Shown one piece after another: positions 18,880 to 27,185 of a stretch of 64,000 bases of DNA. The position numbers and the translations under genes are program-made. The stretch lies in the NCBI RefSeq assembly GCF_000758625.1, contig NZ_CP009283.1, forward strand, positions 5,653,501 to 5,717,500, in the 5' to 3' direction. Below the pieces are notes generated by a model that searched no databases, was not told the origin of the DNA, and saw only the letters and a program-made list of their open reading frames with translations. The stretch's first letter is position 1; the number at the start of each line of letters is the position of its first letter. This DNA is from Paenibacillus sp. FSL R7-0273. GTDB lineage: Bacteria > Bacillota > Bacilli > Paenibacillales > Paenibacillaceae.

Positions 18880-20133
18880 TTAGACCAGCGCCTGCGCCAG
18901 CTCTTCCAGCTTGACCGTCTTCTGTTCGCCGGTCTCCATTGATTTCAGGGCAATGACCCCGTTGTTCAGCTCATCCTCACCAAGAATCGCCGTATACCGT
19001 GCTGACATACGGTCAGCCGACTTCATCTGCGCCTTCATCTTGCGGCCGAGATAGTCTCGTTCTGCAGAGAACCCCTGGCTGCGCAGCAGGAACAGCTGCT
19101 TTGTAATCTCCTGATCCGCAGCCTCTCCCAGCGCCACGAAATACACATCCAGCGGCTTCACTGCCGGAAGCTCCACACCCTGGCTCTCCAGAATCAGCAG
19201 GATGCGCTCCAGTCCGATGCCGAAGCCGATGCCCGGCTGATCCGGTCCGCCGATTTCCTCCACCAGCCCGTTGTAGCGGCCGCCGCCGCCCACCGTATCG
19301 ATGGAGCCGATACCGGCTGCTTTATACTCAAACGCAGTATGCGTGTAATAATCAAGTCCGCGGACCAGACGGGGATTGATGCTGTAATCAACGCCCATGG
19401 TATCAAGATGCGTCTTAACCTTTTCGAAATGGGTAGTGCATTCTTCATCAAGACTGTCCAGAATGGACGGCGCACCGCCGAATTTATCCTGGTCAACCTT
19501 GCAGTCAAGTACCCGCAGCGGATTGCGCTCCATCCGGCGCTGGCAGTCACTGCACAGGGTATCGCGCATCGGTCTCAGGAAATTCAGCAGCTTCTCACGG
19601 TAGGCGGCGCGGCTTGGCGCATTACCCACGGAGTTCAGCTCGACTCTGACGTCTTTGAGGCCAAGATCCTTGTAGAACTGATATCCCAGAGAGATTACTT
19701 CCGCATCAATCGCCGGATCCACTGCGCCGAACGCCTCGATGCCGAACTGGTGGAACTGCCGGTATCTTCCTGCCTGGGGACGCTCATAGCGGAACATTGG
19801 ACCGATGTAATACAGCTTGCTGACATCCGGCTCGCCGTACAGCTTGTTCTGCACGTAAGCACGCACAACACCGGCCGTTCCTTCCGGACGCAGCGCCAGG
19901 TCACGGTCGCCCTTATCCTTGAAGGTATACATTTCGCCTTCCACAATATCTGTTGTCTCACCGACGCCGCGCTCGAACAGCCCGGTGTGCTCAAACATCG
20001 GTGTGCGGATCTCCCGGTAATTAAACCGGCGGCACAGATCTCTGGCCTTGCCTTCAACATACTGCCACTTCTCTACAGCACCCGGAAGCACATCCTGTGT
20101 ACCTGTAGGTTTCTCGAATCTTTCTTTAGCCAC
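18880..20133 (-). CDS. hisS: Histidyl-tRNA synthetase
   Basis: 417 residues, class II. Starts at GTG (20133) with AGGAGG 8 bases upstream. Motifs: PTGTQDVLPG, motif 2 RYERPQAGRYRQFHQFG, LVRGLDYYTHTAFEY (histidine A site) and GGGGRYNGLVEEIGG, motif 3 GFGIGLERIL. First gene of hisS-aspS-tcdA, directly downstream of a T-box leader and its terminator. Confidence 0.98.
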   Translation of the reverse strand: MAKERFEKPTGTQDVLPGAVEKWQYVEGKARDLCRRFNYREIRTPMFEHTGLFERGVGETTDIVEGEMYTFKDKGDRDLALRPEGTAGVVRAYVQNKLYGEPDVSKLYYIGPMFRYERPQAGRYRQFHQFGIEAFGAVDPAIDAEVISLGYQFYKDLGLKDVRVELNSVGNAPSRAAYREKLLNFLRPMRDTLCSDCQRRMERNPLRVLDCKVDQDKFGGAPSILDSLDEECTTHFEKVKTHLDTMGVDYSINPRLVRGLDYYTHTAFEYKAAGIGSIDTVGGGGRYNGLVEEIGGPDQPGIGFGIGLERILLILESQGVELPAVKPLDVYFVALGEAADQEITKQLFLLRSQGFSAERDYLGRKMKAQMKSADRMSARYTAILGEDELNNGVIALKSMETGEQKTVKLEELAQALV

Positions 20134-20204
20134 AGCCTATCCCTCCTGAAAATAACCCCTCTTGCCTGACAATGCCTGTACCTTAGATTGCACCATTTCA
20201 AAAA

Positions 20205-20571
20205 AAAAGCAAAAAATCCCTCGCCTCTGTTTGTAACAAACAGGGACGAGGGATTATCATAAACGATTATTCACCCGTGGTACCACCCACATTCCGGATT
20301 CACTCACCATCATTGAATCCGCTCAAAGCGGTTAACGCCCGCCTACGCGCTCCGGCTACTGACCCTCGGCAATTTCTATTGCCTTGCGTTCGCCGTGCGT
20401 TCTCGGGGAAGTCATTCATCCGGTCATCAACAGAATCCTTACAGCCGTGCCGAAACGGTTATGACTCCCTTACTCAGGGGCGATAGCCGGTTCTGCGGGG
20501 ATTCCTCTCTGGGGTTGTGGATTACGGATTACTTGGTCCCGTCATCAAAGCATTATAAACATTTCGTATAT
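20205..20571 (-). promoter_or_regulatory. T-box leader of hisS-aspS-tcdA, apparently Asp-specific
   Basis: On the minus strand, about 365 bases from the predicted start site to the terminator. Stem I begins GATGACGGGACCAAGTA and includes the AGAGA box (CCAGAGAGGAA). The T-box core reads GGGTGGTACCACGGG (20274-20288). It is followed by the terminator stem AATCCCTCG (20215-20223) / CGAGGGATT (20247-20255) with runs of T. In the specifier loop the 3' strand contains GAATGACT opposite CCAAGTA; GAC (20411-20413) is an Asp codon and there is no His codon there. The UGGU of the antiterminator bulge can pair with G73 of tRNA-Asp but not with C73 of tRNA-His. So uncharged tRNA-Asp is the likely effector. 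Confidence 0.92.
20215..20255 (-). terminator. Regulated T-box terminator hairpin
   Basis: AATCCCTCG (20215-20223) pairs with CGAGGGATT (20247-20255), with further internal pairing of CTGTTTGT/ACAAACAG, then TTTTTTGCTTTTTTTT on the minus strand. Confidence 0.92.
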
Positions 20572-20577
20572 TGTTAG

Positions 20578-20606
20578 ATTCTACTGAACCACTGCGCTAA
20601 AGTCAA
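20578..20606 (-). promoter_or_regulatory. SigA promoter of hisS-aspS-tcdA
   Basis: On the minus strand TTGACT (20601-20606), 17 bases, TAGAAT (20578-20583). Transcription should begin near 20571, just before T-box stem I. Confidence 0.85.
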
Positions 20607-20652
20607 GGAAGGAAATGAAATTTGTATTGAAAGATGTGGTTACAAAAAAAGT

Positions 20653-20677
20653 GACCTGCAGCCGATTGCTGCAGGTC
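20653..20677 (-). terminator. Terminator upstream of the hisS promoter
   Basis: Perfect 10-bp stem GACCTGCAGC (20653-20662) / GCTGCAGGTC (20668-20677), 5-base loop, followed on the minus strand by ACTTTTTTTG. With the hairpins at 20699-20726 and 20878-20911 it isolates hisS from the genes to its right. Confidence 0.8.
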
Positions 20678-20698
20678 CAGGTCATATATTATAAAAAA

Positions 20699-20726
20699 GG
20701 GGGTCATGCTTTTATTATAAGCACCC
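20699..20726 (-). terminator. Second terminator-like hairpin in the hisS upstream gap
   Basis: On the minus strand GGGT-GCTT...AAGC-ATGACCC is followed by CCTTTTTT. It precedes the hairpin at 20653-20677, giving tandem terminators. Confidence 0.55.
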
Positions 20727-20877
20727 TATATTAAGGAAACATTTAAGAATTATTACGTTTGCATTACAGAAAAGAAAGCGTTTCAATTACTGGGACATTC
20801 CCCGTCCTTACCAGCACAAGCATACTTTACACTACCCTGCCCGGGCTGTAAAGTGAATTTTTGTCCGGAAGCGCGAA

Positions 20878-20911
20878 CCGCCCCGGCGGTCCATGGGACC
20901 GGCCGGGGCGG
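20878..20911 (-). terminator. Very GC-rich hairpin after the stress-like gene
   Basis: CCGCCCCGGC (20878-20887) pairs with GCCGGGGCGG (20902-20911), with inner GGTCC/GGACC and loop ATG. There is no T-run on either side, so it may stabilise the 3' end of the transcript rather than terminate alone. A second inverted repeat, ACTTTACA/TGTAAAGT (20824-20831, 20847-20854), follows. The remaining bases from 20727 to 20823 show nothing I can assign. Confidence 0.55.
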
Positions 20912-20955
20912 CAGATGCGCAGCCTGCTCAGCAGCAAGCAGCTCTCATCATATCC

Positions 20956-21405
20956 TTAATCAAAGACCTCTACATAGGCATGCTTGCCGCGCAGTGTCTC
21001 AATAACCTCGTTGTAATGCTCCTCCGTAGTCTTCAGCGACATAACAATGCTCACATCACTCAGATCTACATCATCATTGATGTTCGTATCCTGGACAATA
21101 TCATTGTCTCTGTCAACGTCAGAGCGCTTCAGTCCTTCATCATCAATGTCGGATACTGCGGGAACCACCGCTGCGCCGCTCAAGGCGCCTGCTGTTCCTG
21201 CCACACCCATAGTACCGCCGGTGATTGCAGAATTATTATACGGAACAAGCGGCAAAAGAAGATTCGGTCTGCGGTCTCTCCCGTTGTCCAACGGATCGGT
21301 CAGCGGAGAAATTTCCAGAGCCTCCACACTGTATGGAATCAATGCAGTCTTAGCGCCTTCCGCTTCACTTTCCGTTCTGAAATAAGCCTGAATTCTTCTG
21401 GTCAT
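20956..21405 (-). CDS. Hypothetical protein, two half-domains around a Gly/Ala-rich segment
   Basis: 149 residues, ATG preceded by AAGGAGGG 7 bases upstream, so clearly a real gene. The N-terminal third (RRIQAYFRTESEAEGAKTAL...VEALEISPL) and the C-terminal end (DVSIVMSLKTTEEHYNEV..., AYVEVFD) each look like halves of a ferredoxin-like beta-alpha-beta fold, as in general stress proteins of the YflT/GSP17M kind. Between them is a Gly/Ala-rich, hydrophobic stretch (ITGGTMGVAGTAGALSGAA) and an Asp-rich acidic region (DRDNDIVQDTNINDDVDLSD). Such glycine-zipper stretches occur in membrane-associated stress proteins. The assignment is by pattern only; function unknown. Confidence 0.7.
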   Translation of the reverse strand: MTRRIQAYFRTESEAEGAKTALIPYSVEALEISPLTDPLDNGRDRRPNLLLPLVPYNNSAITGGTMGVAGTAGALSGAAVVPAVSDIDDEGLKRSDVDRDNDIVQDTNINDDVDLSDVSIVMSLKTTEEHYNEVIETLRGKHAYVEVFD

Positions 21406-21439
21406 AATCGTTCCCTCCTTCAGTAATGGTTGCTATGAA

Positions 21440-21946
21440 TTACAGGACCCTCAGCAGCTCACGCACAAAGGCCGGCTCATCTTCCGGGGTGCGCGAGGTT
21501 ATATAATTGCCGTCAACGACGACCTCTTCATCCTTGAACTCCGCTCCGGCGTTAACAACATCATCCTTTAGCGGAGGGTAGGAGGTTATGGTGCGTCCTT
21601 GAAGCAGGTCTGCACTGATTAGAATCTGTGGTCCATGGCAGATGGATGCGATCGGCGTTTTGGAAGCGTCAGCTTCTTTTACAAAAGCAAGCACATCCTC
21701 ATTCAGCCGCAGATTTTCCGGTGACGAGCCGCCTGGTATAACGATAGCGTCATAATCGCCGGCTTTTACCTCGCTGATGGCTTTATCTGCTGCATAGGAA
21801 ACGTTCCCCTTTTTGCCCAGCAGCGTTTCATTCTTTTTCAGACCGATGATATCAGCCTGATGTCCTGCCTTTATAACCTCATCGTAGGGTACCTTCATTT
21901 CGGAATCTTCAAAACCGCTGGCGAGCAGAAATGCTACTTTACTCAT
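21440..21946 (-). CDS. DJ-1/PfpI family protein (deglycase or protease-like)
   Basis: 168 residues. The type 1 glutamine amidotransferase-like fold is shown by KVAFLLASGFEDSE (catalytic Glu), AIVIPGGSSPENLR and the nucleophile elbow ASICHGPQIL with the reactive Cys followed by His. ITSYPPLKDDVVNAGAEF and ITSRTPEDEPAFVREL are typical of the YhbO/PfpI branch, whose members protect against carbonyl and other stress; the reported deglycase activity is debated. AGGAG lies 11 bases before the ATG. It may share a transcript with the stress-like gene 35 bases downstream. Confidence 0.9.
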   Translation of the reverse strand: MSKVAFLLASGFEDSEMKVPYDEVIKAGHQADIIGLKKNETLLGKKGNVSYAADKAISEVKAGDYDAIVIPGGSSPENLRLNEDVLAFVKEADASKTPIASICHGPQILISADLLQGRTITSYPPLKDDVVNAGAEFKDEEVVVDGNYITSRTPEDEPAFVRELLRVL

Positions 21947-22339
21947 TTCAATAAGTTCTCCTCTCCGCTATTTTGTTCTCGCTTTCTTATTACCCGCAAT
22001 ATCAGGATTTCTAACGACAGAAGGTTTTCTTTCCAAAATTCTCCTCCATTCTTACCGGAACTTCTACGAGCTTCCTCAGGTCCTTGGCAGAAGCCCGCGG
22101 CTTCTTCCCTTCAGCAGCGCCGGCTCCTCCCGGCTCCCTGTTTCCTTTGCTGCCGCCGCCGCTTCCGCCGGACTGCCTGCTGTGTACATCTGAATACTGC
22201 TCCACGCCCATGATTTTGGTGAATATCTCATTTTCAGATTACCTGCCCCTGACAGAATTTCAATCTTTCTTAGTTTATCCTGGACAGGCAGGCTCTATCC
22301 CCGCAGTCGCTGCTGCCGGTCTTCTGACATATGCAAAAA
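21947..22339. other. Intergenic stretch with no convincing gene
   Basis: About 390 bases between dtd and the PfpI gene. A 66-codon Gly-rich ORF on the minus strand (22211-22011, MGVEQYSDVHSR...KKTFCR) has no ribosome binding site, and an overlapping 51-codon ORF starting at 22229 is alanine-rich. Neither resembles a known protein. I see no clear promoter. Confidence 0.4.
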
Positions 22340-22374
22340 GCCGCAGACTGCTCCTATTCGGAACAACCTGCGGC
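22340..22374 (-). terminator. Terminator of the rel-dtd operon
   Basis: GCCGCAG (22340-22346) pairs with CTGCGGC (22368-22374); on the minus strand the stem is followed by TTTTTGC. It lies 38 bases past dtd. Confidence 0.8.
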
Positions 22375-22411
22375 ATGCTTAATATTAATATTCATATCCT
22401 CTTCTGCTTCT

Positions 22412-22855
22412 CTAATCCCTGCTGTCCAGAATCAGTGTGACCGGCCCCCAGTTGGTAAAAGAGACGTCCATCATCGCCCCGAACACGCCCGTCTCCACCT
22501 GAAGGCCCAAGCCCCTCAGCACCTGATTAAAATAATCATAGAGCTGCTTAGCCTCGTCCGGAGCCGCTGCAGCCATAAAATTCGGGCGGCGGCCCTTGCG
22601 GCAGTCCCCATACAGCGTAAACTGTGATACCGACAGGATCGCCCCTCCGGTATCCGTAACACTGAAATTCATTTTGCCGGCTTCATCCTCGAAGATGCGC
22701 AGTCCGGCTATTTTGCCGGCCAGATATTCCGCATCCTTCTCGGTATCCCCGTGTGTTACGCCGATCAGCAGCATCAGGCCTTCGTTAATGGCTCCCGTTA
22801 CCGTCCCGTCAACTGTAACCTTCGCTTCCTTGCAGCGTTGTACTACTGCTCTCAT
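22412..22855 (-). CDS. dtd: D-aminoacyl-tRNA deacylase
   Basis: 147 residues, full length. It hydrolyses D-amino acids (and Gly) mischarged on tRNA, a translation proofreading step. Motifs: [17 protein letters not shown], active-site [17 protein letters not shown], and the Gly-cisPro motif [11 protein letters not shown]. The usual NDGPVT has Trp in place of Asp here, within the variable position of NxGPxT. It starts 22 bases after the rel stop codon, the conserved rel-dtd order of Bacillales. Confidence 0.97.
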   Translation of the reverse strand: MRAVVQRCKEAKVTVDGTVTGAINEGLMLLIGVTHGDTEKDAEYLAGKIAGLRIFEDEAGKMNFSVTDTGGAILSVSQFTLYGDCRKGRRPNFMAAAAPDEAKQLYDYFNQVLRGLGLQVETGVFGAMMDVSFTNWGPVTLILDSRD

Positions 22856-22877
22856 TAGCGTCTGTCAGCTCCTTGCC

Positions 22878-25058
22878 CTATTGCATAATCCGGTTAACCG
22901 TATATACATCCTTCACACGCTTCACCCGGTCGACAACCGACTGCAGATGATCCGTATTGCGGATGAGAATCGTCATGTGAATCATAGCCATCTTGTTCTT
23001 GTCTGAGCGCCCGGTGACTGCAGAAATATTCGTCTTGCTCTCGGACACCGCCTGCAGCACCTCGTTAAGCAGACCGTTGCGGTCATGGCCTGTAATCTCA
23101 ATATCGACGCTGTAGTTGGCCTCCATGCTGCCTTCCCATTCCACCTCAATCACCCGTGCCGACTCTTCCCCGTCACCATCGGTCGGTATATTCGGACAGT
23201 CCTCACGGTGCACAGACACGCCGCGCCCGCGGGTTACATATCCGACAATATCGTCGCCCGGTACGGGGTTGCAACATCGTGCGAAGCGGACCAGCAGATT
23301 ATCGATGCCTTTGACACGCACACCATTGGTAGGCTGGTTACGGCTTCCGCCGCTGGATTTAATCTCCTTCATCTCGGTAGACAATTCCAGATGGCTCGCG
23401 GCCTCTTCCTGCTCTCTGCGCAGCTTCTCAGTCAGCTTATTGGCAATCTGCGAGGCGGTAATCCCGCCGAAGCCGACAGCCGAAAGCATGTCCTCGACAT
23501 CGCCGAAGGCGAATTTCTTGGCTACATCGCTCAGCTTATCCTCAGTCAGGAAGTCGGAAACCTCCATGTTAAGCCGCTTCAGCTCGCGTTCCACCGCTTC
23601 CCGGCCTTTTTCGACATTCTCCTCGCGCTTCTCCTTCTTGAACCACTGCTTGATCTTGCTGCGCGCATGCGAGGATTGGGCAATCTTCAGCCAGTCGCGG
23701 CTCGGCCCGTAAGAATTCTTGGAGGTCAGTATCTCCACGATATCCCCGGTCTTCAGCTTGTGGTCAAGCGGCACAATCCTTCCGTTCACCTTGGACCCGA
23801 TGGTCCGGTTACCGACTTCTGTATGAATCCGGAAGGCAAAATCCAGCGGAACCGAGCCCGCAGGCAGCTCCACAACCTCGCCCTTCGGCGTAAAGACAAA
23901 CACCAGGTCAGAGAAGAAGTCCATCTTCAGTGATTCTACAAATTCTTCTGCATCCTTGGCTTCATGCTGCAGCTCAAGAATTTCCCGGAAAAACGGCATG
24001 CGGTTCTCCGGATTCCCGCTGTTGCTGCTGCCTTCTTTATATGCCCAGTGTGCGGCGATCCCGAATTCAGCGGTCCGGTGCATCTCCCACGTCCGGATCT
24101 GCACCTCCGTCGGCTCTCCGCCGGGCCCCACTACTGTGGTATGCAGAGACTGGTACATATTCGCTTTGGGCATGGCGATATAATCCTTGAATCTGCCGGG
24201 CATCGGCTTCCAAAGAGTATGGATAATCCCTAATGTAGCATAACAATCCTTGATGTTATCAACGATAATCCGGATCGCAAGCAGATCATAGATCTCGTTG
24301 AACTGCTTGTTTTTGGTGCTCATTTTGTTATAGACACTATAAATATGCTTAGGGCGTCCGGACAGGTCGCCTTCAATCCCCATTTCATCAAGCTTGGCGC
24401 GGATTCTGCCGATAACACTGTCGATGAACTGCTCACGCTCTGCCCGCTTCTTATGCATCAGGTTCGCAATACGGTAGTACTGCTGAGGGTTCAGGTAACG
24501 GAGGGCAATGTCCTCCATCTCCCATTTAATCGCCGAAATACCGAGACGGTCCGCTATCGGACAGAAAATCTCCAGCGTTTCGTAGGAAATCCGCCGCTGG
24601 CTCTCCTCAGACTGATACTTGAGCGTCCGCATATTATGCAGCCGGTCCGCCAGCTTAATCACAATGACCCGGATATCCTGGGCCATGGCGATAAACATTT
24701 TGCGGTAGTTCTCATTCTGCTGCTCTTCCTTGGAGCGGAAGCGGATGCGTTCCAGCTTGGTCAGACCATCCACCAGCATGGCACAGGTATCCCCGAAATT
24801 CCCGCGGATCTGCTCCAGCGAAACCGTTGTATCCTCAACGACATCATGCAGCAGCGCGGCAATAATGGAAATAACGTCCATCTGCATATTAACGACAATA
24901 TCTGCGACCGCCAGCGGATGCAGTATATATGGCTCCCCCGATTTGCGTACCTGGCCAAAGTGAGCCTGATCGGCAAACTCATAAGCTTCACGGATGCGGA
25001 GAAGATCTTTTTCTTTTATATAGGCGCCGGCCTTTTCAACTAATTGCTCTATGCCCAT
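22878..25058 (-). CDS. rel: Bifunctional (p)ppGpp synthetase/hydrolase Rel
   Basis: 726 residues from MGIEQLVEKAGAYIKE at 25058. The reading frame is open 111 bases further, with another ATG at 25169 that has no ribosome binding site. Order: HD hydrolase (HPLAVADIV, LLHDVVEDT), synthetase (GRPKHIYSVYNKM, DLLAIRIIV, YQSLHTTVVGPGG), TGS, helical/zinc-finger (RFARCCNPVPGDDIVGYV) and ACT. The synthetase loop reads RFKD, the RxKD form of bifunctional enzymes rather than ExDD of synthetase-only RelA. It controls the stringent response in the cytosol. It has its own promoter at 25256-25284; in Bacillus it follows apt directly, but here a uracil permease on the opposite strand intervenes. Confidence 0.97.
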   Translation of the reverse strand: MGIEQLVEKAGAYIKEKDLLRIREAYEFADQAHFGQVRKSGEPYILHPLAVADIVVNMQMDVISIIAALLHDVVEDTTVSLEQIRGNFGDTCAMLVDGLTKLERIRFRSKEEQQNENYRKMFIAMAQDIRVIVIKLADRLHNMRTLKYQSEESQRRISYETLEIFCPIADRLGISAIKWEMEDIALRYLNPQQYYRIANLMHKKRAEREQFIDSVIGRIRAKLDEMGIEGDLSGRPKHIYSVYNKMSTKNKQFNEIYDLLAIRIIVDNIKDCYATLGIIHTLWKPMPGRFKDYIAMPKANMYQSLHTTVVGPGGEPTEVQIRTWEMHRTAEFGIAAHWAYKEGSSNSGNPENRMPFFREILELQHEAKDAEEFVESLKMDFFSDLVFVFTPKGEVVELPAGSVPLDFAFRIHTEVGNRTIGSKVNGRIVPLDHKLKTGDIVEILTSKNSYGPSRDWLKIAQSSHARSKIKQWFKKEKREENVEKGREAVERELKRLNMEVSDFLTEDKLSDVAKKFAFGDVEDMLSAVGFGGITASQIANKLTEKLRREQEEAASHLELSTEMKEIKSSGGSRNQPTNGVRVKGIDNLLVRFARCCNPVPGDDIVGYVTRGRGVSVHREDCPNIPTDGDGEESARVIEVEWEGSMEANYSVDIEITGHDRNGLLNEVLQAVSESKTNISAVTGRSDKNKMAMIHMTILIRNTDHLQSVVDRVKRVKDVYTVNRIMQ

Positions 25059-25255
25059 TCTCGTCGTATCCGTTTCCTTTCTATAAGAAAAATTCCGTAA
25101 AGGAGTTTCTCGAAGATGTAGTCGATTCCCTGGTTGATTGTAAATATAAAAAAGCTGCTCCATGCCCATTAATAAAATAAACCCGCAATTGAAACACTAT
25201 TTGCAGGCTTTCAGCTCTTCCAAGCTGCACTACACGCAGTTTAAAGTTGTTTATA

Positions 25256-25284
25256 ATTATGACGCTTAGGATGCATTACGTCAA
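25256..25284 (-). promoter_or_regulatory. SigA promoter of rel
   Basis: On the minus strand TTGACG (25279-25284), 17 bases, CATAAT (25256-25261). Start site near 25249, giving a leader of about 190 bases before the chosen rel start. The 413-base gap 25059-25471 otherwise holds the divergent permease promoter and no gene. Confidence 0.75.
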
Positions 25285-25380
25285 CACTTCCTGCCGGATG
25301 GTATTCAGCCGCTTTTATGGACAATCAAAGGATAATTTATGACAAAATCAAATAAAGTCTTACATTATTCAAAAATGTTG

Positions 25381-25409
25381 TTGTCAAACGGCGTCGGACT
25401 ATTTAATCT
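25381..25409 (+). promoter_or_regulatory. Candidate promoter of the uracil permease
   Basis: TTGTCA (25381-25386), 17 bases, TAATCT (25404-25409), about 60 bases before the gene. The leader is too short for the PyrR attenuator seen in pyr operons. Confidence 0.5.
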
Positions 25410-25471
25410 AGTAAAGGCGGTTTTCGCCAGGCTAATCAAAAACTACATATGAGAAAGAGAAGTGAACTCCA

Positions 25472-26776
25472 TTGCAACGCGAAATTCAAGTTAACGAGAA
25501 ACTCCCGCTAGGCCCTGGCTTTCTGCTGAGCCTCCAGCATTTGTTCGCCATGTTCGGCAGCACCGTGCTTGTTCCTAATCTGTTCGGGGTAGATCCCGGC
25601 ATGATCCTGCTGATGAACGGTATCGGTACACTGCTATATATTCTGATCTGCCGCGGTAAAATTCCGGCCTATCTTGGGTCAAGCTTTGCTTTTATCTCAC
25701 CGGTGCTGAGTGTGCTCGGCAAATATGAGGGAGATCATCAGCATGGATATTCGCTTGCACTGGGCGCGTTTATCGTTACCGGCGTTATCTTTATTCTTGT
25801 CGCATTAATCGTCCGTTATGCCGGAACCGGCTGGATTGATGTTGTTTTCCCTCCCGCAGCCATGGGTGCTATCGTAGCAACAATCGGACTCGAGCTGGTA
25901 CCGGTAGCTGCACGCATGTCGGGACTGATCGCTCCTGAGGGCGTTACTGACTGGACTCCGGACGGCAAGGCTATTACACTTTCTCTGGTCACGCTGGGCG
26001 TTACCGTTATCGGTTCCGTAATGTTCCGGGGCTTCCCAAAAATCATTCATATCCTCATCGGTATCGTTACCGGTTATGTATTGGCCTACATTATGGGCCA
26101 GGTAAACACCGGAGCTATTGGCGACGCCAGCTTCCTATCCTATCCGACAATTACTACCCCTTCCTTCGATTTGCAGGTTATTTTGACTATTATTCCTGTA
26201 TCGCTTGTTGTTATTGTTGAGCATATCGGCCATCTGCTTGTAACCAGCAATATCGTCGGTAAGGACCTGACTAAAGATCCCGGTCTGGACCGGTCCCTGT
26301 TCGGTAACGGGATCTCGACTATACTGTCCGGTTTCGTAGGCTCCACACCTAACACCACTTACGGTGAAAATATCGGCGTTATGGCTTTGACCAAGGTATA
26401 CTCGGTGTTCGTCATCGGCGGAGCAGCTATTATTGCCATTCTGATGTCATTCTCGGGAACCTTCTCCTCTGTTATTGCTAATATCCCGCAGCCGGTTATG
26501 GGCGGCGTCTCCCTGCTGCTGTTCGGAGTAATTGCCGCATCCGGCCTGCGCATTTTTGTAGAGCAAAAGGTTGATTTCTCCAAAGCAAGCAACATGATTC
26601 TGGCTACACTGGTGCTGGTTGTCGGTATCAGCGGCATCTCGCTTAACATTGCCGGCGTAGAGCTCAAAGGTATGGCCCTGGCTACTATCGTGGGTATCGT
26701 TCTGTCCCTGTTCTTCAAGCTGATCGAAGTTCTGGGCCTGTCGAACGAGCAGGAGTCAGAGAAATCCGCACACTAA
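25472..26776 (+). CDS. Uracil/xanthine permease (NCS2, UraA type)
   Basis: 434 residues, 12-14 membrane segments. KLPLGPGFLLSLQHLFAMFGSTVLVP is the UraA N-terminal signature; VVIVEHIGHLLVTSNIVGKD carries the substrate-binding Glu-His and SGFVGSTPNTTYGENIGVMA the second conserved Glu region. It should import uracil with protons. The start is TTG at 25472; no in-frame ATG lies near the expected N-terminus, and the ribosome binding site (AGAGAAGTGA) is weak. It is the only plus-strand gene between 12.4 and 34 kb, sits in the apt-rel junction, and has its own promoter and terminator, so it looks like an insertion into an ancestral operon. Confidence 0.94.
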   Translation: MQREIQVNEKLPLGPGFLLSLQHLFAMFGSTVLVPNLFGVDPGMILLMNGIGTLLYILICRGKIPAYLGSSFAFISPVLSVLGKYEGDHQHGYSLALGAFIVTGVIFILVALIVRYAGTGWIDVVFPPAAMGAIVATIGLELVPVAARMSGLIAPEGVTDWTPDGKAITLSLVTLGVTVIGSVMFRGFPKIIHILIGIVTGYVLAYIMGQVNTGAIGDASFLSYPTITTPSFDLQVILTIIPVSLVVIVEHIGHLLVTSNIVGKDLTKDPGLDRSLFGNGISTILSGFVGSTPNTTYGENIGVMALTKVYSVFVIGGAAIIAILMSFSGTFSSVIANIPQPVMGGVSLLLFGVIAASGLRIFVEQKVDFSKASNMILATLVLVVGISGISLNIAGVELKGMALATIVGIVLSLFFKLIEVLGLSNEQESEKSAH

Positions 26777-26795
26777 GCTAAATCCATTTGCAAAT

Positions 26796-26838
26796 AAGAG
26801 CTGTCCCAATGCAGTATATCGCTGCCGGGGCAGCTCTT
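26796..26838 (+). terminator. Terminator of the uracil permease gene
   Basis: AAGAGCTGTCCC (26796-26807) pairs with GGGGCAGCTCTT (26827-26838), then GCTGCATTTTC. Strong stem, weak T-tract. Confidence 0.65.
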
Positions 26839-26877
26839 GCTGCATTTTCAGCCAACCTGCATCCTTACGGCTCCATT

Positions 26878-26951
26878 AAAGGGATTTTTCCCTTTATTCC
26901 ACCTCAAACTGCCTTCTAGCAGCTCCAGCAAGGGGATTTTTCCCTTTATTC
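26878..26951. repeat. Pair of 22-bp hairpin-forming direct repeats
   Basis: Copies at 26878-26899 and 26930-26951 differ at one base (AAAGGGA versus AAGGGGA) and share the rest, including TTTTTCCCTTTATTC. The first copy is a perfect 7-bp hairpin AAAGGGA-TTTT-TCCCTTT. The period is 52 bp. The 409-base gap 26777-27185 contains this pair and two terminators and no gene. Confidence 0.75.
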
Positions 26952-27105
26952 TGGACTAATCGCACCTCAGAGTGTCGGCCACATTCATCGTCCCTTTATC
27001 CTTACTCTTAAAACTGATATTAGCTTGAAACTTTCCTGCAGATTGTTCTATTTGTCTGGTTATGCTGCAAAAAGATAAAGGAGCGGAAACAGCAAAAAAA
27101 ATAAC

Positions 27106-27149
27106 AAAAAAGCGGACCGCTGTCTTAAATCGACAACGGTCCACTTTTT
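27106..27149. terminator. Bidirectional terminator after apt
   Basis: A long stem from A-run and GCGGACCGCTGTC (27112-27124) to GACAACGGTCCAC (27132-27144) and T-run, with two mismatches. It ends the minus-strand secDF-recJ-apt transcript and could also stop rightward readthrough from the permease. Confidence 0.85.
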
Positions 27150-27185
27150 ATTTCCCGGGAAAAGGTTACCGGTGCTTAAAATAAA

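Noticed and set aside
20742..20800. CcpA site-like word GAAAGCGTTTCA in the gap upstream of the stress-like gene's terminators
   Set aside because: Only 11 of 14 positions fit the consensus on either strand and no promoter is next to it.
22011..22211. 66-codon Gly-rich minus-strand ORF after the rel-dtd terminator
   Set aside because: No ribosome binding site, low complexity and overlap with another random ORF; kept only as a note in the intergenic entry.
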